Below, in pieces: positions 24,421 through 32,115 of a stretch of 33,150 bases of DNA; positions within the stretch are counted from its first letter, which is position 1; each line of letters begins with the position of its first letter. Source of the DNA: Candidatus Bathyarchaeota archaeon. GTDB lineage: Archaea; Thermoproteota; Bathyarchaeia; Bathyarchaeales; SOJC01. The stretch spans positions 960,803 through 993,952 of the forward strand of contig CP070683.1 in NCBI GenBank assembly GCA_020352645.1. Direction: 5' to 3'. A program made the position numbers and the translations under genes. The notes under the pieces were generated by a model that did not search any database, was not told where the DNA came from, and saw only the letters and a program-made list of their open reading frames with translations.

Positions 24421-25271
24421 AGAAGCCACACAGCTACTGCTGCTAGCGTTGAAAGAGCGACGAGAAGTGAGACAAGTGAAACGAGTGTCCTTTCAGTCAA
24501 CGGTTTACGATAAGTGATTAGCGTTACAAGGCTGCGCCGGCTTTCTGAGTGAAGCTTCGCACCTTCCACAACCAGGCGGGCGGTTCTTCTGAAGAAAAAG
24601 ACATTAACCAATATTAACGAGGAGTTTAAGATGAATGGTAGAATTGAGATTAGCAAAGTTTGTTCATTGTTGGCGATTATGGCGTACGAAGCGAGGGTGA
24701 TGCCGACTGCAAACGTTCCGGTGTTTCCGACAAAAATTTTTCCAGAGAAGTTCAGAAAGGCAAGAACTAGATAGATGAGAAGTGGGAAGAAAAGAAGAAT
24801 ACCTACGTTGGATGTTATCACCAAGCCAATCATGACGACTGATGGGCATATAGTTTCCAGACCATTCAATCCTCCAAGCTGGTTTACGGTGTTGGTGGTC
24901 GCTGTGACTATGATGGGAATGATTATTATGTAGAAGTAGATTCCGAAATCGATTTTCCCGAATATGTAAGTTGCCATTTTTGTAGCTTCTGGTATCGCCT
25001 CTCTTTGTACTGCAAGAGGAAGTGATGCGAAAATTGGTAGGAAGGCCTTGTATCTCCATCTGAGATCCACCCAATCGTCTACTAATCCCATGAATCCGCC
25101 AAATAGAATACATCCAGCTAGAGGCAAAGCTCCTGCGGCGTCAAAATAGTGAAGAAGAAAAAGGTATGCTGCGCTGGTAATAACGTATATGACGCCTAGT
25201 CCGTTGGGAACCAAGCGATGGTTTGGTTTGTGTTGATCAACGGCTTTCGGAAACAAGTCATCCGCCTTCAT
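24417..25271 (-). CDS. GPT-type phosphoglycosyltransferase (WecA/MraY/AglH-like), short N-terminus
   Basis: 284 residues with about nine hydrophobic segments. GGFMGLVDDWVDLRWRYKAF holds the Asp-Asp metal site of the family. TNTVNQLGGLNGLE corresponds to the NPxDGLDGL block and KIFVGNTGTFAVG to the GDTG block. Such enzymes transfer a sugar-1-phosphate from a UDP-sugar to polyprenol phosphate and start lipid-linked glycan synthesis. It begins at KPNHRLVPNGLGVIYVI without the usual first transmembrane helix. The ATG overlaps the AglB stop (ATGA), and its own stop overlaps the ATP-grasp start. Strong family call. Confidence 0.84.
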   Translation of the reverse strand: MKADDLFPKAVDQHKPNHRLVPNGLGVIYVITSAAYLFLLHYFDAAGALPLAGCILFGGFMGLVDDWVDLRWRYKAFLPIFASLPLAVQREAIPEATKMATYIFGKIDFGIYFYIIIIPIIVTATTNTVNQLGGLNGLETICPSVVMIGLVITSNVGILLFFPLLIYLVLAFLNFSGKIFVGNTGTFAVGITLASYAIIANNEQTLLISILPFILNSSLILVNVFFFRRTARLVVEGAKLHSESRRSLVTLITYRKPLTERTLVSLVSLLVALSTLAAVAVWLL

Positions 25272-27472
25272 GAGGCTTGGTCAATATCGAACTGTGTGTA
25301 GTCCACTTCGTAAAGGGCAACTAATGCGTAGAGATAGACGGTTTGTCCTGCTTCGGTTTGTCCGAGCGCTGCAATCTCTTTCCCTGGTGAGAAGTGTGCT
25401 GTTTTGAAGTACTTCAGTTCTGGGGATTCCGGTGATTGGACTTTGGAGTTCTTTGCTGTAAGCATCAGCTTGTAAATAGTTGTGTTTTTGCCTAGATCGT
25501 TCCACACCCATTGCCCTTCCTGGGTTATGTGTCCGAATGTGCTATTTTGTAGGCGTTCTCCCCATTCAAGATAGAATCCTCTTGCATCCTCCACGGTTTG
25601 ATTCGCGATTCTTGCCATCCATCTCCACTTTCCTTCATCACCATAGCCTTGGTCACCACCCAAGCTGTTGAAAGTTGTGAAGACCAATATATGAGTTGGT
25701 GGGCCGTCCGGTCCATCAAACCTCTCTTTCAGGATTCTCACGGCTTCAGTTTCATTAGACATGAATGTCAGCCCTATAAGCCCTATATGTGTAGCGTTGA
25801 AGGTGGCGTTGTCGGCTAGAGAAGTTCGATTTGCTTTGATCGCTATCCAATACCCGTAATCCCACCAGCTACAGATTATTGATTTCTCGGGGAGGTTGAG
25901 CTCCATCCATCTTAGCATCTCTGTCCATTCAGTTACTGCTTCTGAAGGCTTTATTGGAACACTTGCTGAAAGTATTGTAGGCGGAGAGTATGCATGGCTG
26001 AACATTCTGGGTGACGGTAACGAATATGTTAGAGTGAGTAGCAGGAATATTAGGATTAAAACTGAACCACTAAATTCTTTACCCACATGTCCAGTGATGT
26101 ATTTTCTGCCTGAAGGTATTCTTGGGGTCCTTTTTATTATCGTGACGAAGGGTCTTAGAAGATTTACTATTCCTGTTGCCATAAGTATAGCAAAAGCTGG
26201 TGCCAGCAGTATTGTAAGTCGGACCATGGAGGAAGCGAAATAAAGCGTGGTTATTCCAAAGATTATGATGAAAAGGTTTCTAGTTGTTAGATCTCTTACA
26301 GCGAAGAAGAGACCTATAGCGAAGAAGAGAACTCCAACTCCATAGTCGTAGTATATTGAGCCCCAAGCTGTCATTCTATGTTCCTGGACAGATTGATATA
26401 TCTGAGATTCGCCTCGTTGTGTTGGATTTATTGTGCCAACGAACTTCCCGGCTATTGAACCCAAGTATCCCAGATATGACAGCACCAGGAATCCCGCTAT
26501 AATGGCAGAGAGAACACTTACGGTGAGCAGCACCCTTCTTCCTCGACTTTTTATAGCGTTTAACGCTTCCCGAAGAACTAGGAGAATGAAGACTCCGAGA
26601 ACTGGAAGAATAGCCCAAGTTGTAAGGTAGTCAATTGAGTTCTTGGGGATGTTGATTGCCATGAATAAGCCCAGGCCGAATGTGACGCTGTATGATAGGA
26701 GTAGCCGCCTCGTGTACTTCTTGATTATCAGGAGTATGAACGTGAATAGCGTCACCATCCCTATAAGATATAGGGAAGCGCCCCATGTGGCAGTAACATA
26801 ACCAAGAGCTAGACCCGCCAAGATAGAATAGGTTGTGGAGCTTCTATGAGAGCGTTCATTGTCTAAAGCTCTGAGGAACAGAAACGCGAATAGCAGAATA
26901 GCTCCTATTCCAATAGTTTCGTCGTCGAAGAATCCTGCCGCAGTCCTCGTTATGTGCGATGAATTTAGAGCGAGAAACAGAGCTGAGAAAAGACCTACTG
27001 CCCTACCTCCCACATCTCTACCTAGAAAGAAGACCATGATGCAAGCTAGTGCCCCGAAGATGGCAGGAAATATTATGCACAAATGGTAAAGAGAAATCGG
27101 TATTCCCAAGACTGAAACAATGTTGAACAATGTTGCAGCAGTATAGGCAAGGCCTGGAAGAGCATTATCGCTGACAGTTTTCTCAAGAGGATACCATCGG
27201 TTTGATTCCGCGGTCGTCCAAGTTAGCCAATCGAAGGGGCCATCTTTCACGATTTTATTGGTAAGTTGGAAATGGAAGTACGGATCGAATTCGGAGAGCT
27301 CTAATCCCCAGCGAGTGGGCAGCAGTCTTACAGACAAAGCGACAAAGAATATGAGTGTCAAAGCTGCAACGGTAAGTAGGGTGGAGCGAGAAACTGAGAT
27401 TCTAACATGTGCGATAGTACTGAATAGGCCCGTGATCTTTTCCCGACTTATCAATCCTCTGAGGTCCAACAA
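25268..27472 (-). CDS. aglB: Oligosaccharyltransferase AglB/STT3
   Basis: 734 residues. The N-terminal ~480 residues are multi-spanning membrane; the C-terminal part is a soluble extracellular domain. Catalytic marks: LSEFDPYFHF (metal-binding Asp63), a second acidic site FFDDETIG (about 181-188), VQEHRMTAWG (Glu about 364, external loop 5), and WWDYGYW (536-542) with the universal WWDYG signature for the acceptor Ser/Thr. AglB transfers lipid-linked glycan to Asn in N-x-S/T. The protein itself carries several such sequons. It starts at TTG 27472, six bases after GGAG, and heads the glycan operon. Confidence 0.94.
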   Translation of the reverse strand: MLDLRGLISREKITGLFSTIAHVRISVSRSTLLTVAALTLIFFVALSVRLLPTRWGLELSEFDPYFHFQLTNKIVKDGPFDWLTWTTAESNRWYPLEKTVSDNALPGLAYTAATLFNIVSVLGIPISLYHLCIIFPAIFGALACIMVFFLGRDVGGRAVGLFSALFLALNSSHITRTAAGFFDDETIGIGAILLFAFLFLRALDNERSHRSSTTYSILAGLALGYVTATWGASLYLIGMVTLFTFILLIIKKYTRRLLLSYSVTFGLGLFMAINIPKNSIDYLTTWAILPVLGVFILLVLREALNAIKSRGRRVLLTVSVLSAIIAGFLVLSYLGYLGSIAGKFVGTINPTQRGESQIYQSVQEHRMTAWGSIYYDYGVGVLFFAIGLFFAVRDLTTRNLFIIIFGITTLYFASSMVRLTILLAPAFAILMATGIVNLLRPFVTIIKRTPRIPSGRKYITGHVGKEFSGSVLILIFLLLTLTYSLPSPRMFSHAYSPPTILSASVPIKPSEAVTEWTEMLRWMELNLPEKSIICSWWDYGYWIAIKANRTSLADNATFNATHIGLIGLTFMSNETEAVRILKERFDGPDGPPTHILVFTTFNSLGGDQGYGDEGKWRWMARIANQTVEDARGFYLEWGERLQNSTFGHITQEGQWVWNDLGKNTTIYKLMLTAKNSKVQSPESPELKYFKTAHFSPGKEIAALGQTEAGQTVYLYALVALYEVDYTQFDIDQAS

Positions 27473-27540
27473 GTGTTTCTCCTTTTCTCAGACATGTTAA
27501 AGGAACTGTTTTATTTCCCTTATGGTTTTCAGCAAGCTCG

Positions 27541-28677
27541 TCACTGCTTCCTCGTGTAGCCGAACTTGGTTGGATCGTAAAAGGGGAACTTGACAATCTC
27601 TGCCTTCACCTGTCTCTTCCTTATTCTCACATCCACGGTTTGAGACATCTTTCCATATTCTCTCTGAACATAGGCCATTGCAATGCCTTTTTTCAACAAC
27701 GGCGAAAAAGTTCCACTTGTTACCCATCCTATCTTCTTCTCATCTGTGAGAACATCATGCTTGGGGCGAGGGACTCCTTCCTCAATCATTTTCAATCCGA
27801 CTCGTCTTTTCTTTATTCCCTCCTCCTTTTGCCTGAGCAGTTTCTGTTTTCCTTTGAATTTGGCTTTTTGGAGTTGGACCACAAAGCTGATTCTTGCCTC
27901 CAACGGCGTTATGGATTCATCAATGTCATTTCCGTAGAGGCACATTCCAGCTTCTAATCGTAGGGTGTCTCGTGCTCCTAAGCCGCAGGGTTCGATGTTG
28001 AATTCCTTTCCTGCTTCAAGAATTGCCTTCCATGCGTCCACTGCTTTTTTCGGCTTAGAAGTATGTGTGTTCCACACAAAAAGCTCAAATCCGTCTTCGC
28101 CAGTGTAACCTGTTCTTGAAATGAAGGTTTTAGAGCCAGCGATTGTTGTCCAGCCACATTTAAACCGTTTTATTTGATCTAGATCCTCTGTGCTAATCTT
28201 TTGCAGGGTCTGTTGGCTTCTTGGTCCTTGGACTGCAAACATGGCTACGTTGTTGGATAGGTCATCTATTCTCACGTTATAATCTGTTGCGTGGCGGGTT
28301 AGCCACTTGTAGTTCTTCTCTCTATTTGCAGCGTTGTATACCATGAAGTATTGGTTCTCTTCCTGTCTTGAGATGACAAAGTCATCAATTATCCCCCCTT
28401 CATCGTTGCACATTGTTGAATATTGAGCATCTAATCGAGCCAATGTAGATACGTCGTTTGTGGTGACATAATTGAGGAAAGCTTCAGCGCTCTTCCCAGT
28501 GATTGTTACTCTCCCCATATGCGTGACATCGAAAATCCCCACATTATTGCGGACTGCTAGATGTTCAGGAATTATGCCTTTATACCATATCGGCATCTCA
28601 AATCCAGCGAATGGAACGACTTTCCCGTTTTGGGCATGAAAACTGTAGAGATGTGTTTTTCCGTGCATTTCTCTCAC
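27541..28677 (-). CDS. gcvT: Aminomethyltransferase (glycine cleavage system T protein)
   Basis: 378 residues, full length. FHAQNGKVVPFAGFEMPIWY starts the folate-binding domain, NEGGIIDDFVISR includes the catalytic Asp region, and SRTGYTGEDGFELFVW and GLGARDTLRLEAGMCLYG are classical GcvT blocks. It releases ammonia from the aminomethyl-lipoyl H protein and makes methylene-tetrahydrofolate or the archaeal pterin equivalent. No gcvH or gcvP is in the window. GTG 28677 is preferred because AAAGGTGG stands six bases upstream, overlapping the stop of the zinc-ribbon gene; ATG 28668 is possible. Confidence 0.92.
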   Translation of the reverse strand: MREMHGKTHLYSFHAQNGKVVPFAGFEMPIWYKGIIPEHLAVRNNVGIFDVTHMGRVTITGKSAEAFLNYVTTNDVSTLARLDAQYSTMCNDEGGIIDDFVISRQEENQYFMVYNAANREKNYKWLTRHATDYNVRIDDLSNNVAMFAVQGPRSQQTLQKISTEDLDQIKRFKCGWTTIAGSKTFISRTGYTGEDGFELFVWNTHTSKPKKAVDAWKAILEAGKEFNIEPCGLGARDTLRLEAGMCLYGNDIDESITPLEARISFVVQLQKAKFKGKQKLLRQKEEGIKKRRVGLKMIEEGVPRPKHDVLTDEKKIGWVTSGTFSPLLKKGIAMAYVQREYGKMSQTVDVRIRKRQVKAEIVKFPFYDPTKFGYTRKQ

Positions 28678-28689
28678 GCCAGCCCACCT

Positions 28690-28860
28690 TTAGCTCTTTG
28701 TGGCGGGCTTGACTTCGACATCTATAGGTATATAGGACAGTTTCTTGCCGCATTTTGGGCATTTCCCATCATGCTTCTGTATAATCTCGTCAGGCGGTTT
28801 CAATTCCTGTCCTTCATAAAGTAAGTTGCCACACTTTTGGCAGACAATCCGTTGAGGCAT
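28690..28860 (-). CDS. Small zinc-ribbon protein, 56 aa
   Basis: A gene too short for many callers. It reads MPQRIVCQKCGNLLYEG at the start and GKCPKCGKKLSYIPIDVEV towards the end, giving two C-x2-C knuckles 24 residues apart, one zinc site. The ATG lies downstream of a good TATA box. The stop is 12 bases before gcvT, so the two share a transcript. Comparable small ribbon proteins are widespread in archaea; its role is unknown and a link to glycine metabolism is only suggested by the shared operon. Confidence 0.8.
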   Translation of the reverse strand: MPQRIVCQKCGNLLYEGQELKPPDEIIQKHDGKCPKCGKKLSYIPIDVEVKPATKS

Positions 28861-28905
28861 AAATGCTATCCCACTTCATAGATCAGAAGAGAACTGATTT
28901 GCAGG

Positions 28906-28914
28906 CTATTTATG
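28906..28914 (-). promoter_or_regulatory. TATA box of the zinc-ribbon/gcvT operon
   Basis: The minus strand reads CATAAATAG, about 46 bases before the zinc-ribbon ATG. It lies in the divergent gap shared with uppP (28861-29022), which shows no other gene. Confidence 0.45.
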
Positions 28915-29022
28915 TCTTATCATCGCGTGAAGAGGCCTTGTGCAGATCGCTCGGGTTCTGGTAGATTTGCAGTTGCAGTTTTTGGGAAGATTAATATGGT
29001 CAACCTAATCTACTGGAGATTT

Positions 29023-29802
29023 ATGGTTTCGTTTGCGGAGACTTTGCTTCTTGGTGTACTTCAAGGTGTCACCGAATGGTTGCCAGTATCAAGCTCAGGA
29101 CACTTGGCTCTTGCCAAAGAATTCCTTGATTGGCAACCTCCGTTGGTGTTCTATATCCTTCTTCATCTAGGCACCTTGATCGTGACTCTAGCTTTTTTCA
29201 GGCGAGACGTGGTGATGATCTCCAAAGCTTTGCTGAGAGGGGATTTCAGATCGAGAGAGGGAAGGGTGGGAATCTTTATTCTTCTGGGTAGTATACCTAC
29301 CGCGATAATCGGCCTTTTCTTTAGAGAGCTTTTCGAATCATTCTTCGATAACACTATTGTCATCGGTTTGGCTCTTCTAATCACTGGAGTCCTGCTTTTC
29401 GTTTCGAAGAGAATTGAAGGGAAAAGATCATTGAACGTTCTTGACACAGCGATTCTAGGCGCAGCGCAAGGATTTGCCATAATTCCGGGAATCTCAAGAA
29501 GTGGAGTGACAATCTCAGCTGGTCTGTTGCGTCGGTTGGAGAGAGAATCAGTCTTCAAATTCTCGTTCCTATTGTCTATTCCATCTATTTTGGGAGCCCT
29601 TGTGGTGGAGTCAGATGATCTCGGCTTGTTGGTTACTAATGGAGATCTGCCTTCGGCTGCTTTAGGGCTTCTTGCCTCTGTAATAGTCGGCTATTTGTCT
29701 CTCAAAGCGTTAAGAATAGTTGTCTTGAAGCGTAAGTTCCACCTTTTTGCATTCTACTGCTGGATTGCCGGGACTCTGACCGTAGCTTTCTCACTATCTT
29801 GA
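29023..29802 (+). CDS. uppP: Undecaprenyl/polyprenyl diphosphatase UppP (BacA)
   Basis: 259 residues from ATG 29023. LQGVTEWLPVSSSGHLALAK (about 13-32) and IPGISRSGVTISAGLLRRLE (about 158-177) are the two catalytic blocks of the family, and the rest is hydrophobic, with about eight membrane segments. UppP removes a phosphate from polyprenyl diphosphate; in archaea the lipid is a dolichol-type carrier. GGAG stands six bases before the ATG; the frame opens at 28912, but the extra residues are not family-like. It lies 1.5 kb from aglB and may recycle the same carrier. Confidence 0.93.
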   Translation: MVSFAETLLLGVLQGVTEWLPVSSSGHLALAKEFLDWQPPLVFYILLHLGTLIVTLAFFRRDVVMISKALLRGDFRSREGRVGIFILLGSIPTAIIGLFFRELFESFFDNTIVIGLALLITGVLLFVSKRIEGKRSLNVLDTAILGAAQGFAIIPGISRSGVTISAGLLRRLERESVFKFSFLLSIPSILGALVVESDDLGLLVTNGDLPSAALGLLASVIVGYLSLKALRIVVLKRKFHLFAFYCWIAGTLTVAFSLS

Positions 29803-29847
29803 GATTCCTAGGTTCAATCTTGAAGTCCTTTCACCTTCCAACAGCAA

Positions 29848-29855
29848 TTTATATA
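29848..29855 (+). promoter_or_regulatory. TATA box of the ferritin-like gene
   Basis: TTTATATA lies about 42 bases before ATG 29897, predicting transcription near 29878 and a short leader with AAGAAGG as Shine-Dalgarno sequence. Good match to the archaeal consensus. Confidence 0.55.
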
Positions 29856-29896
29856 GTTGCTTCCTAATCACAAATGGTGAGAAGAAGGTTTGTTCC

Positions 29897-30370
29897 ATGC
29901 CTGAGAATGAAATGATTGAATTCTTCCATGAACAGATCAGATTGGAAAACCATATCGTTGAATCAATCACAAAAAGCTTGAAAGACGTCCGAAATCCGGT
30001 GGTGAAGCAGGTTTTACAGGCTATAGCTTTTGACTCGCAGAAACATGCAGGAATCTACAACGCAGCAATTTCTGTCGCTAAAATCACGCCAGCTTTGACT
30101 GACAAAGAATACAATGATCTCAAGAAGATAGCAGAAATGCATATTGCAGACGAGGAGAGAGTGCTGTCCGCTCTAGCGAAGGCCATGCCCAAGATAAGAG
30201 ATGAAAAAATCAGGCTCCTACTGAAATCTATAGTTGCAGATGAAAACAAACATCACGAGCTTCTTGAGACAGTAATGAAGTTAGTGGTCAAGAAAGAAGC
30301 CATAACAGAAGAAGACTGGTGGGAGATCCTTTGGAAAAACGTTCCTTTTCATGGTGCTCCTGGAGGGTAA
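29897..30370 (+). CDS. Ferritin-like / rubrerythrin-like four-helix protein
   Basis: 157 residues, nearly all helical. Acidic-His patterns typical of a di-iron four-helix bundle recur: FDSQKHAGIYN (about residues 45-55), IADEERVLSAL, and IVADENKHHELLETV. The first helix contributes Glu in IRLENHIVESI. No rubredoxin-like Cys domain is present, unlike classical rubrerythrin. A role in peroxide or iron handling is inferred from family. A good TATA box and a short leader precede it. It stands alone between uppP and the LSm gene on the same strand. Confidence is moderate on the family and low on the function. Confidence 0.7.
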   Translation: MPENEMIEFFHEQIRLENHIVESITKSLKDVRNPVVKQVLQAIAFDSQKHAGIYNAAISVAKITPALTDKEYNDLKKIAEMHIADEERVLSALAKAMPKIRDEKIRLLLKSIVADENKHHELLETVMKLVVKKEAITEEDWWEILWKNVPFHGAPGG

Positions 30371-30398
30371 AATTGGCAATATCAATTCTCATAAAGCT

Positions 30399-30405
30399 TT
30401 TATAC
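30399..30405 (+). promoter_or_regulatory. TATA box of the LSm gene
   Basis: TTTATAC lies in a 60-base gap and predicts transcription starting around 30428, so the LSm mRNA has a very short leader. Confidence 0.45.
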
Positions 30406-30440
30406 GGTAGGGCCATGTCTTTTATCGTTTGGTGAGAACG

Positions 30441-30680
30441 GTGAGTAGCTTGGAGCCTAGCAAGAAGCCATTGAATGTTTTGGTCAAACAGCTAAACAAT
30501 AACGTAATGATAACACTCAAGAACGGCGTCACGTATAAGGGTCACATGGCAAAGTGTGATGGTCACATGAACATAATTCTGGAAGGTGCAACTGAGTGCA
30601 GAGGCGACAAACCTGTAGCAAACTATGGCAGCGTGCTGGTGCGAGGAAACAATATTCTTTACATTTCCATAGAAAAGTAG
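30441..30680 (+). CDS. LSm (Sm-like) RNA-binding protein
   Basis: 79 residues from GTG 30441. Sm1 is seen in PLNVLVKQLNNNVMITLKNG followed by VTYKGHMAKCDGHMNIILEG, and Sm2 in YGSVLVRGNNILYISIE. Such proteins form heptameric rings that bind U-rich RNA. GGTGAG (30431-30436) is five bases before GTG 30441; TTG 30429 and GTG 30432 are also in frame and nearer the predicted transcription start. Strong family call. Confidence 0.9.
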   Translation: MSSLEPSKKPLNVLVKQLNNNVMITLKNGVTYKGHMAKCDGHMNIILEGATECRGDKPVANYGSVLVRGNNILYISIEK

Positions 30681-30952
30681 AAGATCAGTTGCCTGTCGGC
30701 TGCTTTAAGATACTTCTTTCAAAGATATCCTAGGAACTATGTGGGTTTTGCCGAGGTGTCTGAGTAGGGCTTTCTTCTCTTGGCTAGAATCCTAACCGCA
30801 GGCAAGGATAATCGGTCGCCCTTAGAGGGAATGAGGCGGAAACTGCGGGTGATATGCTATGAGGATAGACGATTCAGCTTCTACGAGTTGAATCAGTATT
30901 TTGACATTGAAAATCTTAAATATCGCCAGCTTTCTTTAGCTAGTTGAGCAAC
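30681..30952 (+). other. Noncoding gap with nested inverted repeats, possible structured RNA
   Basis: This 272-base gap between the LSm and aIF1 genes has no gene that I can support. It contains AGGGC (about 30766-30770) pairing with GCCCT (about 30818-30822), enclosing ATCCT (about 30789-30793) with AGGAT (30804-30809 region), and a later hairpin GATTCA (30871-30876) with TGAATC (30889-30894). The nested arrangement could be an untranslated RNA or chance. I saw no C/D box pair and no tRNA. The 3' end holds the aIF1 promoter. Confidence 0.3.
30915..30923 (+). promoter_or_regulatory. TATA box of the aIF1 gene
   Basis: CTTAAATAT lies about 34 bases before ATG 30953, predicting a leader of only a few bases. 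The position and composition are typical of archaeal promoters. Confidence 0.5.
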
Positions 30953-31261
30953 ATGGCTGAAATCTGTCCAACATGCGGGCTCCCAATGGACATATGTGTC
31001 TGCACTGAAATCGGCAAAGAACAACAACGCATAAAGATACGGCGTGAGACTCGGAAATTCGGAAAACCAACGACCATCATAGAAGGTATTGACGACAAAG
31101 ACCAAGATCTCGGACGTCTAGCGCAGAAACTCAAAACCTTCTGTGCATGCGGTGGAACCGCCAAGAACCGTCAGATAATTCTTCAAGGAGATCAACGTGA
31201 TAGAGTCAGAGTGTGCCTTGTCCGCCTAGGTTTTCCTGAACAGAATATAGAGCTTCAATGA
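30953..31261 (+). CDS. Translation initiation factor aIF1 (SUI1)
   Basis: 102 residues. A short N-terminal zinc-knuckle-like segment (AEICPTCGLPMDICVC) precedes the SUI1 fold: RRETRKFGKPTTIIEGID, KLKTFCACGGTAKNRQI, and IILQGDQRDRVRVCLVRLGF. The last block is the classical eIF1/SUI1 pattern. The factor checks start codons on the small subunit. ATG 30953 is chosen over an in-frame start at 30944 by similarity and TATA spacing. The stop overlaps the ATG of a zinc-ribbon gene (ATGA). Confidence 0.93.
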   Translation: MAEICPTCGLPMDICVCTEIGKEQQRIKIRRETRKFGKPTTIIEGIDDKDQDLGRLAQKLKTFCACGGTAKNRQIILQGDQRDRVRVCLVRLGFPEQNIELQ

Positions 31262-31506
31262 TAGAATGTAGAGAGATTTTTTGTATGGGTGGTGTTCTGC
31301 GCGATATCATAGGCGGTTTGAAACGGAGAAAGCCTGTCAAGAAGTATTGTCCAAAATGTGGCAACCCAAACATCAGCCTGTCAAGCAAGTTTGACATTTG
31401 GCTTCTCCCCGAGCAGTACACCTGTGATAAATGTGGGTATAGAGGGGCATTTGCATTAGAAATAGATGACGAAAAGCATGAGCACAAGTGTAGAGAGTCA
31501 GATTAG
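31258..31506 (+). CDS. Zinc-ribbon protein, 82 aa
   Basis: A small protein with YCPKCGNPNISLSSKFD and YTCDKCGYRGAFALEID, two C-x2-C knuckles that form one zinc ribbon, followed by a charged tail. It starts at ATG 31258, overlapping the aIF1 stop by four bases; an internal Met at 31285 is possible. Comparable ribbons occur next to translation genes in several archaea, but I do not know its function. Its coupling to aIF1 suggests a role in translation or RNA handling; inference only. Confidence 0.68.
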   Translation: MIECREIFCMGGVLRDIIGGLKRRKPVKKYCPKCGNPNISLSSKFDIWLLPEQYTCDKCGYRGAFALEIDDEKHEHKCRESD

Positions 31507-31522
31507 TTCTCTTTCAAACCAG

Positions 31523-31546
31523 CCTCAGAATATAGAACCTCTGAGG
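31523..31546. terminator. Possible hairpin between convergent genes
   Basis: CCTCAG (31523-31528) pairs with CTGAGG (31541-31546) across a 12-base A/T-rich loop. It lies 16 bases after the zinc-ribbon stop and 80 from the convergent VIT-like gene. It could help end transcription, although archaeal terminators usually rely on T runs, and no run follows. Confidence 0.25.
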
Positions 31547-31626
31547 AGCGAGCGGCTATATACACATGTTTTCAAACTTCAGATTCCGTTATAGAGAGTA
31601 TGAACTGCCTCCAGCTCAGGCCGATG

Positions 31627-32106
31627 TCAACCCATGAAAATTTGATAAACCAGAAACCCTAGGTAATTGGTCAAAATGATGACAAGAATTGTTATCATGA
31701 TGTGTTCAGCAACCGCTTTGTAAGGGTTCTTCTTCTGGGATTTTGCCATCCAGAAACTGAAAAACGCAACTAACAGAAGCCCCCAGATTGCGCTGGTAGC
31801 AACAGCCGTCTGTAACTCCAAGAGCGTAATTGGGACCAAGAACGTCAGTGTTATAGATAGCTTGGATAGAAAAGTGAACGCTGAGGCTTCCCAGATCTCT
31901 CTCGCTGAATGCTCGTCCTCAGCCTCTTCAGAGACATGGATTCCCATTGCGTCTGATAGAGCGTCGGAAACTGCTAAAACAACGATGCCGGCCAATACGG
32001 CAATCGTGGATTGTGTGCCTGTATTCAATCCTGCTATCAGTCCCAATGTAGTAATAACTCCTGAAGTAGTTCCGAAACCGGCACCTTTCCTGAAAGTGAT
32101 TCTCAT
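31627..32106 (-). CDS. VIT1/CCC1-like membrane transporter
   Basis: 159 residues with five hydrophobic segments. FGTTSGVITTLGLIAGLNTG and LAGIVVLAVSDALSDAMGI, followed by HVSEEAEDEHSAREIW, match the start of VIT1/CCC1 iron/manganese transporters, which export metal with the Asp/Glu in these helices. The long cytoplasmic metal-binding helix pair of plant VIT1 is not present; the acidic loop is short. The ATG at 32106 is near GGTGAGG; GTG 32115 is in frame. Metal is inferred from family. Inverted repeats overlie the promoter region. Confidence 0.75.
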   Translation of the reverse strand: MRITFRKGAGFGTTSGVITTLGLIAGLNTGTQSTIAVLAGIVVLAVSDALSDAMGIHVSEEAEDEHSAREIWEASAFTFLSKLSITLTFLVPITLLELQTAVATSAIWGLLLVAFFSFWMAKSQKKNPYKAVAEHIMITILVIILTNYLGFLVYQIFMG

Positions 32107-32115
32107 ATTCCTCAC

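Noticed and set aside
29163-29558. 131-codon open frame on minus inside uppP
   Set aside because: Antisense shadow of a well-conserved membrane protein gene.
30751-30840. tRNA-like start (GCCGAGGTGTCTGAG) in the LSm-aIF1 gap
   Set aside because: No matching acceptor 3' strand and no GGTTCRAATCC-type T arm could be found, so it is not a tRNA.
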